A stretch of 64,000 nucleotides of DNA from Lysinibacillus capsici (GCF_003367505.1 NZ_PXXX01000009.1:248001-312000); one strand, 5' to 3'. Shown: positions 45,604 through 54,051, numbered from the stretch's first letter. Translations and numbers: made by a program. The notes: a model not told the origin generated them from the letters alone.

Positions 45604-46739
45604 AACCAATTGATTTTTCAAAAGTTCCATCCCCTTCTTATGTAGTGGATGAGCGATTATTAACAAAGAATCTTGAGCTTTTAAAATCAATTCAAGATCG
45701 AACAGGCTGCCGCATTTTATTAGCCCTTAAAGGCTTCTCTATGCATTCAACATTCCCACTAGTAGGGGAATATTTAGCGGGCATTACATCTAGCTCACTG
45801 CATGAGGCACGTCTTGGCTATGAAAAAATGGGCAAAGAAGTTCACGTTTATGCACCTGCTTATATTGAGCATGAAATGGACGAGCTTCTAGGCTATGTGG
45901 ATCACATCGTATTTAACTCATTTAACCAATGGGCTCAGTTCAAGGATAAAGTTAAATCTGCTGGTAAAACAATTGAATGTGGTATTCGTGTGAATCCTGA
46001 ATACTCTGAAATTGAAACAGCTCTTTATGATCCTTGTTACACAAACTCTCGCCTTGGTACAACATTGGCTAACTTTGATAAATCACAGCTTGATGGTATC
46101 GATGGCTTACACTTCCATGCGATGTGTGAACAAAATTCTGATACACTAGAGCGTATTATTGAAGTAGTTGAGGAAAAATTTGGTGATGTTTTACACCAAA
46201 TGAAATGGTTAAACTTCGGTGGCGGTCACCATATTACACGTGATGATTATGATGTAGAAAAACTTGTGAACATCATTAATTATATTCAAGAAAAGTATAA
46301 CCTGCTTGTTTATCTTGAGCCAGGTGAAGCAGTAGCCCTTAATACAGGCTATTTAGTAGCAACGGTGCTAGATATTCAAGAAAATGGAATGGATCTTGCT
46401 ATTTTAGATACATCAGCAACATGTCACATGCCTGATGTACTTGAAATGCCTTACCGTCCAATGATTATTGGTTCTGGACAAGCAAATGAATTAGCACACA
46501 CATATCGCTTAGGCGGACTAACATGTCTAGCTGGTGATGTGATTGGCGATTATTCGTTTGAACAGCCATTAAAACCAGGTGATCGTCTTGTATTCACAGA
46601 TATGGCTCATTATTCAATGGTGAAAAACCATATGTTTAACGGTGTCAACTTACCATCTATCGTTTCTTATAATGATGAAGAAGGTATTAAAGTCATTCGT
46701 GAATTTAAATTCGAGGACTACAGTGGTCGACTGTCCTAA
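45600..46739 (+). CDS. nspC: Carboxynorspermidine/carboxyspermidine decarboxylase
   Basis: PLP enzyme of the alanine-racemase fold (type III) that removes the carboxyl group to give (nor)spermidine. 379 residues. PLP Lys44 in LLALKGFSMHS, then SSLHEARLGYEKMGKEVHVY, GIRVNPEYSEI, HFHAMCEQN, LNFGGGHHITRDDYD, YLEPGEAV and CLAGDVIGDY with the active-site Cys. Whether the product is spermidine or norspermidine cannot be read from sequence. Followed by a terminator. Confidence 0.93.
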   Translation: MKPIDFSKVPSPSYVVDERLLTKNLELLKSIQDRTGCRILLALKGFSMHSTFPLVGEYLAGITSSSLHEARLGYEKMGKEVHVYAPAYIEHEMDELLGYVDHIVFNSFNQWAQFKDKVKSAGKTIECGIRVNPEYSEIETALYDPCYTNSRLGTTLANFDKSQLDGIDGLHFHAMCEQNSDTLERIIEVVEEKFGDVLHQMKWLNFGGGHHITRDDYDVEKLVNIINYIQEKYNLLVYLEPGEAVALNTGYLVATVLDIQENGMDLAILDTSATCHMPDVLEMPYRPMIIGSGQANELAHTYRLGGLTCLAGDVIGDYSFEQPLKPGDRLVFTDMAHYSMVKNHMFNGVNLPSIVSYNDEEGIKVIREFKFEDYSGRLS

Positions 46740-46752
46740 TACCAATAGAAAA

Positions 46753-46787
46753 GCCCTTCCAGTTTAACACTGGAAGGACTTTTTTTA
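46753..46787 (+). terminator. Terminator of the carboxynorspermidine operon
   Basis: CCTTCCAGT/ACTGGAAGG stem (46755-46763, 46769-46777) with 5-base loop and a seven-T tract, 15 bases after the nspC stop. Confidence 0.93.
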
Positions 46788-47666
46788 TGGACGCATGGTC
46801 ATCCAATTCTCCACATAATGAATGGCTACTCCATGAAAAGCATCGTTATTTGAAAAATGTTGCTGAACAAGTATAAGCTGTTCATTCATAAAGGCTTCTC
46901 CATTATCATAAAAAGTAATATTTTCCCCTTCCTCTGAAGCGCCTGTTTCTACACCAATTACAATTGATTTATTCACAGTGGAAGCATAAGCGATTTCATG
47001 TTCTACAATAGAGATAATATCTTTTGCAGCATCACGATAGGCCATGATCGTCACACTATCCACGTGGTCAATGACCCAATCAGCTAATAACCCTTTTCCA
47101 AATTGGTTATTATACTGAACTTCATCAAACCAAAATGGCATATCTACTTCTAAAGTAAGTTGTAACTGACTTGCTTTCTCACTTGCTTTCATTATTAGTG
47201 TTTGATAGGATTCTATCGTTTGTGCTTGATGTAAGCTCCATCCACTATTTAAATAAGGTTCTACATCAAGATGAACCCCAGAAAATTGCTCAGATTCAGT
47301 TGAATTCTCATTATATGTATGTAACCAATTAAACAATTCGTCCTGGCTTCGACTACCCTCAGCTGAAACCCAGCTTGCAGCACCATCCAATGCATAAATG
47401 CGAATACCTCTGTGAGAAGCGTTACTAATAAAATGCTTATAGTCATTGCTCGCTATGCCTTGATCGATTTGCAGATAAACTTTATTGACATCGTTATGTT
47501 CTAAAAATAATAATATTTTTTCTTGGTCATCAATGATGAGGGATGTATCCCACAGCCAAGTAGCCTTTTCCTGTATAGACATTGCATCAACCTTTCCACT
47601 TGATAAAGCTAATGAACTAATCATGATGACGATTAGTGCGGTCCATACTTTTAATTGTCTCTTCAT
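46785..47666 (-). CDS. Secreted TIM-barrel-like protein behind a c-di-GMP riboswitch
   Basis: 293 residues from ATG 47666 (GGAG nine bases upstream). A signal peptide (MKRQLKVWTALIVIMISSL, cleavage after KVDA) is followed by WLWDTSLI, KVYLQIDQG, RGIRIYALDGAASWV, GVHLDVEPYL, VDMPFWFDEVQ, VDSVTIMAYRDAA and VIGVETG, a strand order like glycoside-hydrolase-type (alpha/beta)8 barrels, with Asp and Glu in HLDVEPY as possible acid residues. Substrate unknown; a polysaccharide is a guess. The frame is open back to 47717, but that would run into the riboswitch. Confidence 0.8.
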   Translation of the reverse strand: MKRQLKVWTALIVIMISSLALSSGKVDAMSIQEKATWLWDTSLIIDDQEKILLFLEHNDVNKVYLQIDQGIASNDYKHFISNASHRGIRIYALDGAASWVSAEGSRSQDELFNWLHTYNENSTESEQFSGVHLDVEPYLNSGWSLHQAQTIESYQTLIMKASEKASQLQLTLEVDMPFWFDEVQYNNQFGKGLLADWVIDHVDSVTIMAYRDAAKDIISIVEHEIAYASTVNKSIVIGVETGASEEGENITFYDNGEAFMNEQLILVQQHFSNNDAFHGVAIHYVENWMTMRP

Positions 47667-47686
47667 ACGAACTAACTCCATTCTAC

Positions 47687-47717
47687 TCGCCACGGCTCCT
47701 AGAACAGAACCTGGCAA
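47687..47717 (-). promoter_or_regulatory. Hairpin competing with riboswitch P1
   Basis: On the minus strand TTGCCA-GGTTC pairs with GAGCC-(G)-TGGCGA, 11 bp with two G-U pairs. TTGCC is also the 3' strand of aptamer P1 (47713-47717), so the two structures exclude each other. No T run follows, so it is not a plain terminator; translation or RNA stability control is inferred. Confidence 0.55.
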
Positions 47718-47791
47718 CCTGACAATCTTGCACTGAAATTATAGTGTTTAGACTCATGGCTTTGCGTCCCTCCCTTTCGGTGAAGTTTGCC
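47713..47791 (-). promoter_or_regulatory. Cyclic-di-GMP-I (GEMM) riboswitch aptamer
   Basis: The minus strand reads GGCAAACTTCACCGAAAGGG, then AGGGACGCAAAGCCATGAGT, CTAAAC and finally GATTGTCAGGTTGCC. The tetraloop CCGAAAGG, the GGGACGCAAAGCC core, CTAAA and the P1 closure GGCAA/TTGCC are the class-I hallmarks. It lies 46 bases before the start of the secreted protein gene. Confidence 0.92.
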
Positions 47792-47922
47792 TTTTTCAGT
47801 TTTTTCTTAATCATTATCATACGCGGTTAGCAATTGTTTGTCTGTAGGTATAATGCATAATTGTCACATGTATGATCAGGTAAAAACGACAAAATACAGG
47901 TTAAATTTACTATTCAAACATA

Positions 47923-47955
47923 AAAAACGTAGAGTACTTAAGCCTCTACGTTTTT
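47923..47955 (-). terminator. Terminator of cheW
   Basis: AAAAACGTAGAG (47923-47934) and CTCTACGTTTTT (47944-47955) form a 12-bp stem; T run on the minus strand. The stem includes the last codons of cheW. Confidence 0.85.
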
Positions 47956-48426
47956 CTTTTCATTTTCAAGCATTTTGTGTAAATAATCGATAATTTCCCT
48001 AATGCCCTCTAATGAATTAACCAGTATTTTTGGATCAACATATGTTATCATTCGATTTTCAAGATTAGCTACCGCAGTAAAATAGCGTGTTTTACTATAA
48101 TTGACTAGACCCAATTGCTGAAGTACTGATTCATCGAAATCAAGAATTTCACGTGCTTCTGTAACAAGTAATCCATAATTAACAACATCTGTATTCAACA
48201 CAATGATACGAGCAGTTGCTGTATTCGATGAACGATTGTACAGTATGCGTTCAAAATCAAGAACAGGTACAAGCTCTCCGCGAATTCTTGTAAAGCCTAG
48301 AAGATAGTTAGGTAAATGAGGAATAGGTGTTACTTGCTCTAATTTTTCAATTGAAATCGCTTGCTCCACAGGCACAGCATACTCCTCTGTCCCACAAGCA
48401 AAAACGACTGCTTTGACACTTTCCAT
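47938..48426 (-). CDS. cheW: Chemotaxis coupling protein CheW-like
   Basis: 162-residue single CheW domain: KAVVFACGTEEYAVPVEQA, PNYLLGFTRIRGELVPVLDF (the conserved NxRGxxxPVxDL block), ARIIVLNTDVVNYGLLVTE. CheW bridges chemoreceptors and CheA at the membrane. It is a stand-alone copy away from a chemotaxis operon and may be one of several paralogues. AAGGA precedes ATG. 23 bases after the peptidase gene on the same strand. Confidence 0.9.
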   Translation of the reverse strand: MESVKAVVFACGTEEYAVPVEQAISIEKLEQVTPIPHLPNYLLGFTRIRGELVPVLDFERILYNRSSNTATARIIVLNTDVVNYGLLVTEAREILDFDESVLQQLGLVNYSKTRYFTAVANLENRMITYVDPKILVNSLEGIREIIDYLHKMLENEKKNVEA

Positions 48427-48449
48427 AGGGTCACATCCTTATTCGACTG

Positions 48450-49565
48450 TTAGTTTTTCGCCGATTCTTTGACGATTTCTACTAGTAAATCTGCTAATTT
48501 TTCAAGTTCTTCTACTGGTATTTTTTCATTTGTTGTATGGATATCCTCGTATCCAACAGATAAATTAACTGTAGGAATACCAAAGCCTGCGATGACGTTT
48601 GCATCTGAGCCTCCACCAGAAATGCCTAGTGTCGGTGTACGATCAATATTGCGTGCAGCAGCCATAGCTACCTGAACTACTTTATCCGATTCCGTTACAC
48701 GGAAGCCTGGATACATTAGCTTCACTTCTACCTCTGCACGTGCGCCTAAAGAAGCAGCTACTTGTTCAAACGTATCTTGCATATGCTTTGTTTGCGCATC
48801 CAATTTAGCTTTGTCTATAGAGCGTGCTTCTGCAAGGATTGTCACTTCGTCACAAACAATATTCGTCGCTTGTCCACCTTCAAAACGCCCAATATTCGCT
48901 GTTGTTTCTTCATCTAAACGACCTAGTTTCATTTGAGCAATGCATTTTGATGCGACTGTTATGGCAGAAATGCCCTTTTCAGGAGCAACCCCTGCATGTG
49001 CCGTTTTTCCAATAATCTTTGTGAAAATTTTCGCTTGGAATGGTGCTGCTGTCACGATACCACCAACTTTGCCATCGCTATCAACCGCAAATCCATATTT
49101 TGCTTTAATGTTAGCTGGATCTAACTCTTTAGCGCCAACAAGGCCACTTTCTTCACCAGCCGTAATAATAAATTCAATATCGCCATGTGCAATATTTTGC
49201 TCTTTCAAACGTTTGACCATCTCAAATAGAGCAGCTAGTCCTGCTTTATCATCGGCACCTAAAATCGTTGTACCATCTGATACGATATAGCCATCTTCAC
49301 GTAAAGACGGTTTGATGCCTTTTCCTGGAACGACAGTATCCATATGAGAAGTGAAATAGATTGGCTCTACATCCAATGTGCCTTTTAATGTGGCAATAAT
49401 ATTACCTGCCCCATGTCCATTACGCGTATGTGCATCGTCTTGAATCACTGAAAATCCAAGTGCAGTTAACTTATCTACAAGAATTGGTGCTATTAGTTGT
49501 TCATGTTTTGTTTCCGAATCAATTTGTACGAACTCAAAAAACTCTTCTACTAAACGACTTGTCAT
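48450..49565 (-). CDS. M20-family peptidase, PepT-like (YqjE type)
   Basis: 371 residues. Di-zinc metallopeptidase blocks: FTSHMDTVVPG, GTTILGADDKAGLAALFEMV, TAGEESGLVGAKEL, VDSDGKVGG, GKTAHAGVAPEKGISAI and GGGSDANVIAGFGIPTVNLS. Cytosolic tripeptidase-like activity is expected. B. subtilis yqjE encodes this type beside yqjD/yqjC, the same gene set found next here, although a coiled-coil gene intervenes. Confidence 0.92.
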   Translation of the reverse strand: MTSRLVEEFFEFVQIDSETKHEQLIAPILVDKLTALGFSVIQDDAHTRNGHGAGNIIATLKGTLDVEPIYFTSHMDTVVPGKGIKPSLREDGYIVSDGTTILGADDKAGLAALFEMVKRLKEQNIAHGDIEFIITAGEESGLVGAKELDPANIKAKYGFAVDSDGKVGGIVTAAPFQAKIFTKIIGKTAHAGVAPEKGISAITVASKCIAQMKLGRLDEETTANIGRFEGGQATNIVCDEVTILAEARSIDKAKLDAQTKHMQDTFEQVAASLGARAEVEVKLMYPGFRVTESDKVVQVAMAAARNIDRTPTLGISGGGSDANVIAGFGIPTVNLSVGYEDIHTTNEKIPVEELEKLADLLVEIVKESAKN

Positions 49566-49669
49566 GTTGTAAAACTCCCTTAGTTTACGTGTATTTCCAC
49601 GTTATAGTATATGTATCATTTTAGCACAACGTCAGAAGAGTTGAAATCATTGAACAATACTACCAAAAT

Positions 49670-49697
49670 AAAAAGTCTGAGAAAAATCTCAGACTTT
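49670..49697 (-). terminator. Terminator of the coiled-coil protein gene
   Basis: AAAGTCTGAGA/TCTCAGACTTT 11-bp stem with AAAA loop and minus-strand TTTTATTTT, directly at the stop codon of the gene. Confidence 0.9.
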
Positions 49698-49699
49698 CC

Positions 49700-50653
49700 C
49701 TAGTCATTGAAAATAAGCTCTTTTTCTTTTTCTAATGATTGTAGGTAGTTGACAGCTTTATTATGTTTATCCTGTAAGCGCCAAATCGTATTATGTACAT
49801 CATCTTGAACACGCGAGACCTGTTCCCTTGCTGTCGAGATTTTAGAATGAACAGACCATGCTGAAAAAATATCATCAAAAAAGTAATCAGCAAACTTAAC
49901 AAACCCATCTGTTTCAATATGCATCGATTTCGTAGACATTTCATGAACATCTAATAATTCATTATGAAACCGTTGTAACGCAATTTGAGCACTATGTAAA
50001 TAGTTTTCAGACTGATCGAGTGCATCATGCTTTAAGTGCGTAGCAATCAGCCCACCGCCAAAAAATGTATCCCATGTGGAATATCCATTGGCCGAATGTA
50101 ATGAAGCTGCTGCTTGCCCTAGCCTTGTAAGAGCTACTTCTCCCGCTTCCTCCGCCTCTTTAATTTCTCTAATGAGCTGCTTTGTTAGCATTTCCTCATG
50201 TGCTAAATGCTCTAGCCTTTCTGCTTGGGCAGCATCATGAATCTGTAAATACTTCTTCTTTTTAAGGTAGACCTGTTGAAGTGATTGCTGTAGCGCATTT
50301 TCATCAATCTGGGCAAGCTGATTCATCACTTGCACGTTGTCCTCTGCTAAATCATTTTGCATTTTCTTTGCTTCATTCAGCTTTAATTCAAGTACTGCCG
50401 CCTTATCAATTTTTTCTGCCCTCAGTTCATCTTGTTGCCCTGTCCATGTACGAATCATATTCATAAACGAGAAACCATCCAATTTATCAAGTTTGGATCG
50501 AATTTGGTGGAGTGCTGCTGTATGAGTGTCTATTTCCTGTTGTGTATGTTTAATTTGCCCATCAATTAACTGATTTTGTTCGTTTAATCTAGATGCTTTT
50601 CTAAGTTGTGCATGAATCTTTTCTTGCTCTGTTTGTAATTGCTTCCATTCCAT
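49700..50653 (-). CDS. Coiled-coil protein of unknown function
   Basis: 317 residues, nearly all predicted long helices: KIHAQLRKASRLNEQNQLID, TQQEIDTHTAALHQIRSKLD, LELKLNEAKKMQNDLAEDN. A more conserved-looking middle part has FSFMNMIRTWTGQQDELRAE and GYSTWDTFFGGGLIATHLKH, followed by a C-terminal helical part with FADYFFDDIFSAWSVHSKI. No signal peptide or membrane span. Function unknown. Lies within the yqj-like array between peptidase and carboxyltransferase. Confidence 0.78.
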   Translation of the reverse strand: MEWKQLQTEQEKIHAQLRKASRLNEQNQLIDGQIKHTQQEIDTHTAALHQIRSKLDKLDGFSFMNMIRTWTGQQDELRAEKIDKAAVLELKLNEAKKMQNDLAEDNVQVMNQLAQIDENALQQSLQQVYLKKKKYLQIHDAAQAERLEHLAHEEMLTKQLIREIKEAEEAGEVALTRLGQAAASLHSANGYSTWDTFFGGGLIATHLKHDALDQSENYLHSAQIALQRFHNELLDVHEMSTKSMHIETDGFVKFADYFFDDIFSAWSVHSKISTAREQVSRVQDDVHNTIWRLQDKHNKAVNYLQSLEKEKELIFND

Positions 50654-50717
50654 TCATCTCAACTCCTCATATCTATCAGTACGGATGACAAACAAAAATG
50701 TTTCACTTTTTGGCAAT

Positions 50718-50749
50718 GAAAAACCTAGCAACTTTTGAGCTGCTAGGCT
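50718..50749 (-). terminator. Terminator of the epimerase-carboxyltransferase operon
   Basis: CCTAGCA (50724-50730) pairs with TGCTAGG (50741-50747); TTTTTC follows on the minus strand, 11 bases after the carboxyltransferase stop. Confidence 0.82.
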
Positions 50750-50759
50750 TGTATGACTA

Positions 50760-52316
50760 TTATAGAGGAATATTACCGTGCTTTTTCTCTGGACGTGTTT
50801 CATGTTTGTTTGACAGCATATCAAGTCCTTGAATCAGCTTGATACGTGTATCTCGTGGATCGATTACGTCGTCTACCATACCGCGAGATGCTGCAACATA
50901 TGGGTTAGCAAACTTCTCTTTATATTCTTCGATTTTTGCTGCACGAGTTGCTTCTGGGTCATCTGATTTTGCAATTTCACGGGCAAAAATGATGTTAGCT
51001 GCGCCAGCAGCACCCATAACAGCAATTTCAGCATTTGGCCATGCAAATACAAGGTCAGCACCAATTGATTTAGAGTTTAACGCAACGTAAGCGCCTCCAT
51101 AAGCTTTTCGTAAAATCACTGTAATTTTTGGAACAGTCGCTTCTGAATAAGCATAAAGAATTTTCGCACCATGACGAATAATACCACCATGTTCTTGTTT
51201 AACACCTGGGAAGAAGCCAGAAACGTCTTCAAATGTGATGATTGGGATATTGTATGCATCACAAGTACGAATGAAACGAGCAGCTTTATCAGAAGAATCG
51301 ATATCTAAGCCACCAGCAAGAACTTTTGGTTGGTTACAAACAAGTCCAACTGATTCGCCAGCAATACGTGCAAAACCGACAACTACATTTTTAGCAAACT
51401 CTGCATGTACTTCCATGAACGAACCTTCATCCACTACTTGCTCAACAACTTTACGTACATCATATGGACGTGTTGTTTCGATTGGTACTGTATCTACGAT
51501 TTCTGGACGGTAGTCATCCCCTTCAGGTCTAGCTTGACGAGGTGCCTTTTCTTTATTGTTTTGTGGTAAGTAGCTTAATAGTTTTTTAATTTCATCAATC
51601 GCTGCCTCTTCAGAAGGAGCACGGAAATGAGCATTCCCACTGACCGCATTATTTACTTTCGAACCACCTAAATCTTCAGCAGAAATTTTCTCTCCTGTTA
51701 CCGTTTCGATTACTTTAGGTCCTGTAATGAACATTTGAGATGTCTTATCCACCATTAGAATAAAGTCAGTAATAGCTGGAGAATAAACAGCTCCACCAGC
51801 ACAAGGTCCCATAATCACAGAGATTTGTGGAATCACACCAGAATAAATGGCATTTCGGTAGAAGATATGACCATAGCCATCTAATGAAAGAACACCCTCT
51901 TGAATACGTGCACCGCCTGAGTCATTGATGCCGATAAATGGTGTACCATTTTTAGCAGCTAGATCCATCACTGTTGCCATTTTTTTCGCATGCATTTCTC
52001 CAAGCGCCCCACCAAACACTGTGAAATCTTGAGAGAATAAGTATACTGGACGTCCGTTAATTTTACCGAATCCAGTTACGACACCATCACCAGGTCCCTC
52101 CATTTTTTCCATGCCGAAGTCTACTGTACGGTGTGTAATAAATGGGTTGATTTCGAAAAATGTACCTTCGTCTAGCAACAAGTCTATACGCTCACGAGCA
52201 GTAAGTTTCCCCTTCTCATGCTGCTTATCGATGCGATCATAGCCTCCACCAAGTTCAATTACCGTTTTACGGTCATACAAGTCATTGATTTTGTCGAACA
52301 TATCCATACTAATCAC
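50760..52316 (-). CDS. Acyl-CoA carboxylase carboxyltransferase subunit (propionyl-CoA/methylmalonyl-CoA type, YqjD-like)
   Basis: 518 residues with N and C crotonase-like halves. Blocks: KLTARERIDLLLDEGTFFE, VFGGALGEMHAKKM, INDSGGARIQEGVLSLDGYG, GPCAGGAVYSPAITDFI, FEDVSGFFPGVKQEHGGIIR and KAYGGAYVALNSKSIGADLV. It moves CO2 between carboxybiotin and propionyl-CoA; adjacency to epimerase and mutase genes favours propionyl-CoA carboxylase over acetyl-CoA. The biotin carboxylase/BCCP partner is not in the window. GTG at 52316 overlaps the epimerase stop (GTGA); ATG 52307 is an alternative. Confidence 0.92.
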   Translation of the reverse strand: MISMDMFDKINDLYDRKTVIELGGGYDRIDKQHEKGKLTARERIDLLLDEGTFFEINPFITHRTVDFGMEKMEGPGDGVVTGFGKINGRPVYLFSQDFTVFGGALGEMHAKKMATVMDLAAKNGTPFIGINDSGGARIQEGVLSLDGYGHIFYRNAIYSGVIPQISVIMGPCAGGAVYSPAITDFILMVDKTSQMFITGPKVIETVTGEKISAEDLGGSKVNNAVSGNAHFRAPSEEAAIDEIKKLLSYLPQNNKEKAPRQARPEGDDYRPEIVDTVPIETTRPYDVRKVVEQVVDEGSFMEVHAEFAKNVVVGFARIAGESVGLVCNQPKVLAGGLDIDSSDKAARFIRTCDAYNIPIITFEDVSGFFPGVKQEHGGIIRHGAKILYAYSEATVPKITVILRKAYGGAYVALNSKSIGADLVFAWPNAEIAVMGAAGAANIIFAREIAKSDDPEATRAAKIEEYKEKFANPYVAASRGMVDDVIDPRDTRIKLIQGLDMLSNKHETRPEKKHGNIPL

Positions 52317-52726
52317 TTATCCCCTTTTCCACTTTTATCACATAATTCATATAACACCCCAAATGAGGATTTAGGATGCATAAACGCAACCTCTGCCCCT
52401 CCAGCACCTGGCCCTGGCTCTTCGGATAAGAGACGTACACCTTTTTCACGAAGCTCTGCCATTCGTTCACGAATTCCCGTCACACCAAACGCAACATGAT
52501 GAATTCCTTCTCCACGTTTTTCAATAAAACCATGGATGGCACTTTTATCACTCATTGGTTCTAATAGCTCGATTTTCACGTTCCCTGCATCGATAAATGC
52601 CACACGAACCTGTTGAGATTCTACTTCTTCCACTTTCATCAACTTTAAGCCCAAAGTTTCTGTATAATATGTAATGCGTTCATCAAGATCGCGCACTGCA
52701 ATCCCAATATGGTCTACTTTCTCCAT
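52313..52726 (-). CDS. mce: Methylmalonyl-CoA epimerase
   Basis: 137 residues, glyoxalase/VOC fold. VDHIGIAVRDLDERITYY, VRVAFIDAGNVKIELLEP, GEGIHHVAFGVTGI and PKSSFGVLYELCD carry the metal-binding His, Glu, His and Glu of the family. Converts (S)- to (R)-methylmalonyl-CoA, linking carboxylase to mutase. GAAGGAGA precedes ATG. A consensus TTGACA lies on the minus strand at 52776-52781 but no clear -10 matches at 17 bases. Confidence 0.93.
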   Translation of the reverse strand: MEKVDHIGIAVRDLDERITYYTETLGLKLMKVEEVESQQVRVAFIDAGNVKIELLEPMSDKSAIHGFIEKRGEGIHHVAFGVTGIRERMAELREKGVRLLSEEPGPGAGGAEVAFMHPKSSFGVLYELCDKSGKGDK

Positions 52727-52792
52727 GGTGACATCTCCTTCTGTTATGGTACATACTCTATTTTACAGACTTTTTTGTCAAAACTCTACTAC

Positions 52793-52820
52793 TTGAGAAA
52801 TTTTTCAGATTTGCTAAACT
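52793..52820 (+). promoter_or_regulatory. Candidate promoter of prli42
   Basis: TTGAGA, 16-base spacer, TAAACT, about 25 bases before the putative transcript reaches the AAGGAG site of the miniprotein gene. Confidence 0.45.
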
Positions 52821-52851
52821 ATTTATAAGAAAAGAAGGAGCGAACGAGCAT

Positions 52852-52947
52852 ATGAGTAATAAAAAATTTCAAAAAGTCGTTATTTATAGTATGATCGCAA
52901 TTATGCTAATCTCATCTCTAGCATTCGGATTATCTATGATAATTTAA
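52852..52947 (+). CDS. prli42: Prli42-like stressosome-associated miniprotein
   Basis: 31 residues: MSNKKFQKVVIYSMIAIMLI then a short hydrophobic tail ending SMII. A basic N terminus followed by a single membrane helix is the Prli42 pattern, known in Listeria to anchor the stressosome to the membrane. GAAGGAG eight bases upstream of ATG and a terminator 14 bases after the stop support it. Size, motif and position before a YqjA-like gene fit Bacillaceae homologues. Confidence 0.82.
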   Translation: MSNKKFQKVVIYSMIAIMLISSLAFGLSMII

Positions 52948-52960
52948 GGCAAAGCACGAG

Positions 52961-52990
52961 GCGTCCACACTACTGTGGGCGCTCTTTTTT
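52961..52990 (+). terminator. Terminator of prli42
   Basis: GCGTCCACA/TGTGGGCGC stem (one G-T) with 4-base loop and TCTTTTTT; it overlaps the 3' end of the convergent exporter-like gene. Confidence 0.85.
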
Positions 52991-53980
52991 AGCCTTTAAC
53001 CCTTTAAATGACTGCTTTATTTCTAAATACCTGTCCATTTCCTCTATAAACTGATAGAGGGCTGCCTGAGCGATAAATTGCTCGTGGCTTTGTGGTAAAG
53101 GAAGCTGAGAAAAATCACGCTTAACATGTTCGAGCTTTTCGCGATACTGACTAGCCGTATTCCCCGAATGAACATGCTCACCTAGGTCTTGTAAAAAATC
53201 TGCCACAATTTCAGCCTCTTGTACTATAACAGGTAATGTCGTCACTTTGGGTAGCACTCTTTCGATAATTTCTAGCTGCTGCTCTCGCATATCGAAATAT
53301 ACATAGTAATCATTTTTACGTCTTGTAAAATGGTTTTGAACATCTTTAAACGCTAATGATTTTGCCTCTTCTAGTGCTTTGATTGCATCGATAATTTCTT
53401 GGCCGTTCCACAACGTATCTCCTTGCCTTAAATAGCTGGCAATTTCTAAAAAAATCTTACTATATAGCTCCTCTATTTTGACTCTGTAGTAATTTAATTC
53501 CTTTTGAATGTCTGGCATATACATATTAATGGCAATCCCTGTTCCATAACCGATAGCCATCAACGCTAATTCATTATAAACAAGTGTTAATGAGTAACCT
53601 TCAGCAGCGTAAATATGCATAATAATCACGACACTGGAGATAAATCCATCCGCAACCTTTAAAGATACAATGGTAGGAATAAAGAGTATAAGCATGCCTG
53701 CTAGTGTAAGTGGATGGTAAGCAAATAACTCAAAGCTTACAAAGGCAAAAAGCATTGCTACAATACTTGCAACTAATCGTGTATAGGCTGCATAAATGGA
53801 TTTCTTTTTTGTTGGCTGCACACATAATATCGTTAGAATACCAGCAGATGCATATGAGGCTAAATCAAAATACTGTGCAATGGCAATAGCGATGGCCGCA
53901 CCAATTGCTGTTTTTAAAGTTCGATAGCCGATTGAAAACTTCTTCAGGCCGACTGCCTCCCATCCTTTAGTACTCTTCAC
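52970..53980 (-). CDS. Aromatic acid exporter-like membrane protein (YqjA type)
   Basis: 336 residues. About six N-terminal hydrophobic helices (TLKTAIGAAIAIAIAQYF, YASAGILTILCVQP, LVASIVAMLFAFVSFELF, LALMAIGYGTGIAINMY) followed by a helical cytosolic domain (ELNYYRVKIEELYSKIF, LEEAKSLAFKDVQNHF). This is the ArAE/FUSC-like family to which B. subtilis YqjA belongs. GTG 53980 has no ribosome binding site; a CTG at 53947 (LKKFSIGYRTLK) is eight bases after GGGAGG and fits the usual family start, so the true start may be CTG. Confidence 0.83.
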   Translation of the reverse strand: MKSTKGWEAVGLKKFSIGYRTLKTAIGAAIAIAIAQYFDLASYASAGILTILCVQPTKKKSIYAAYTRLVASIVAMLFAFVSFELFAYHPLTLAGMLILFIPTIVSLKVADGFISSVVIIMHIYAAEGYSLTLVYNELALMAIGYGTGIAINMYMPDIQKELNYYRVKIEELYSKIFLEIASYLRQGDTLWNGQEIIDAIKALEEAKSLAFKDVQNHFTRRKNDYYVYFDMREQQLEIIERVLPKVTTLPVIVQEAEIVADFLQDLGEHVHSGNTASQYREKLEHVKRDFSQLPLPQSHEQFIAQAALYQFIEEMDRYLEIKQSFKGLKAKKERPQ

Positions 53981-54051
53981 TCATTCAGCTAATTATTTAG
54001 CCAATATTACAAAAATTTTAATAATAATGAAACTACCTATACATGAGGATC

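Noticed and set aside
47667..47717. Longer N terminus for the secreted TIM-barrel-like protein
   Set aside because: It would place coding sequence over the c-di-GMP riboswitch output hairpin and push the signal peptide inward; ATG 47666 has a site and gives a normal signal peptide.
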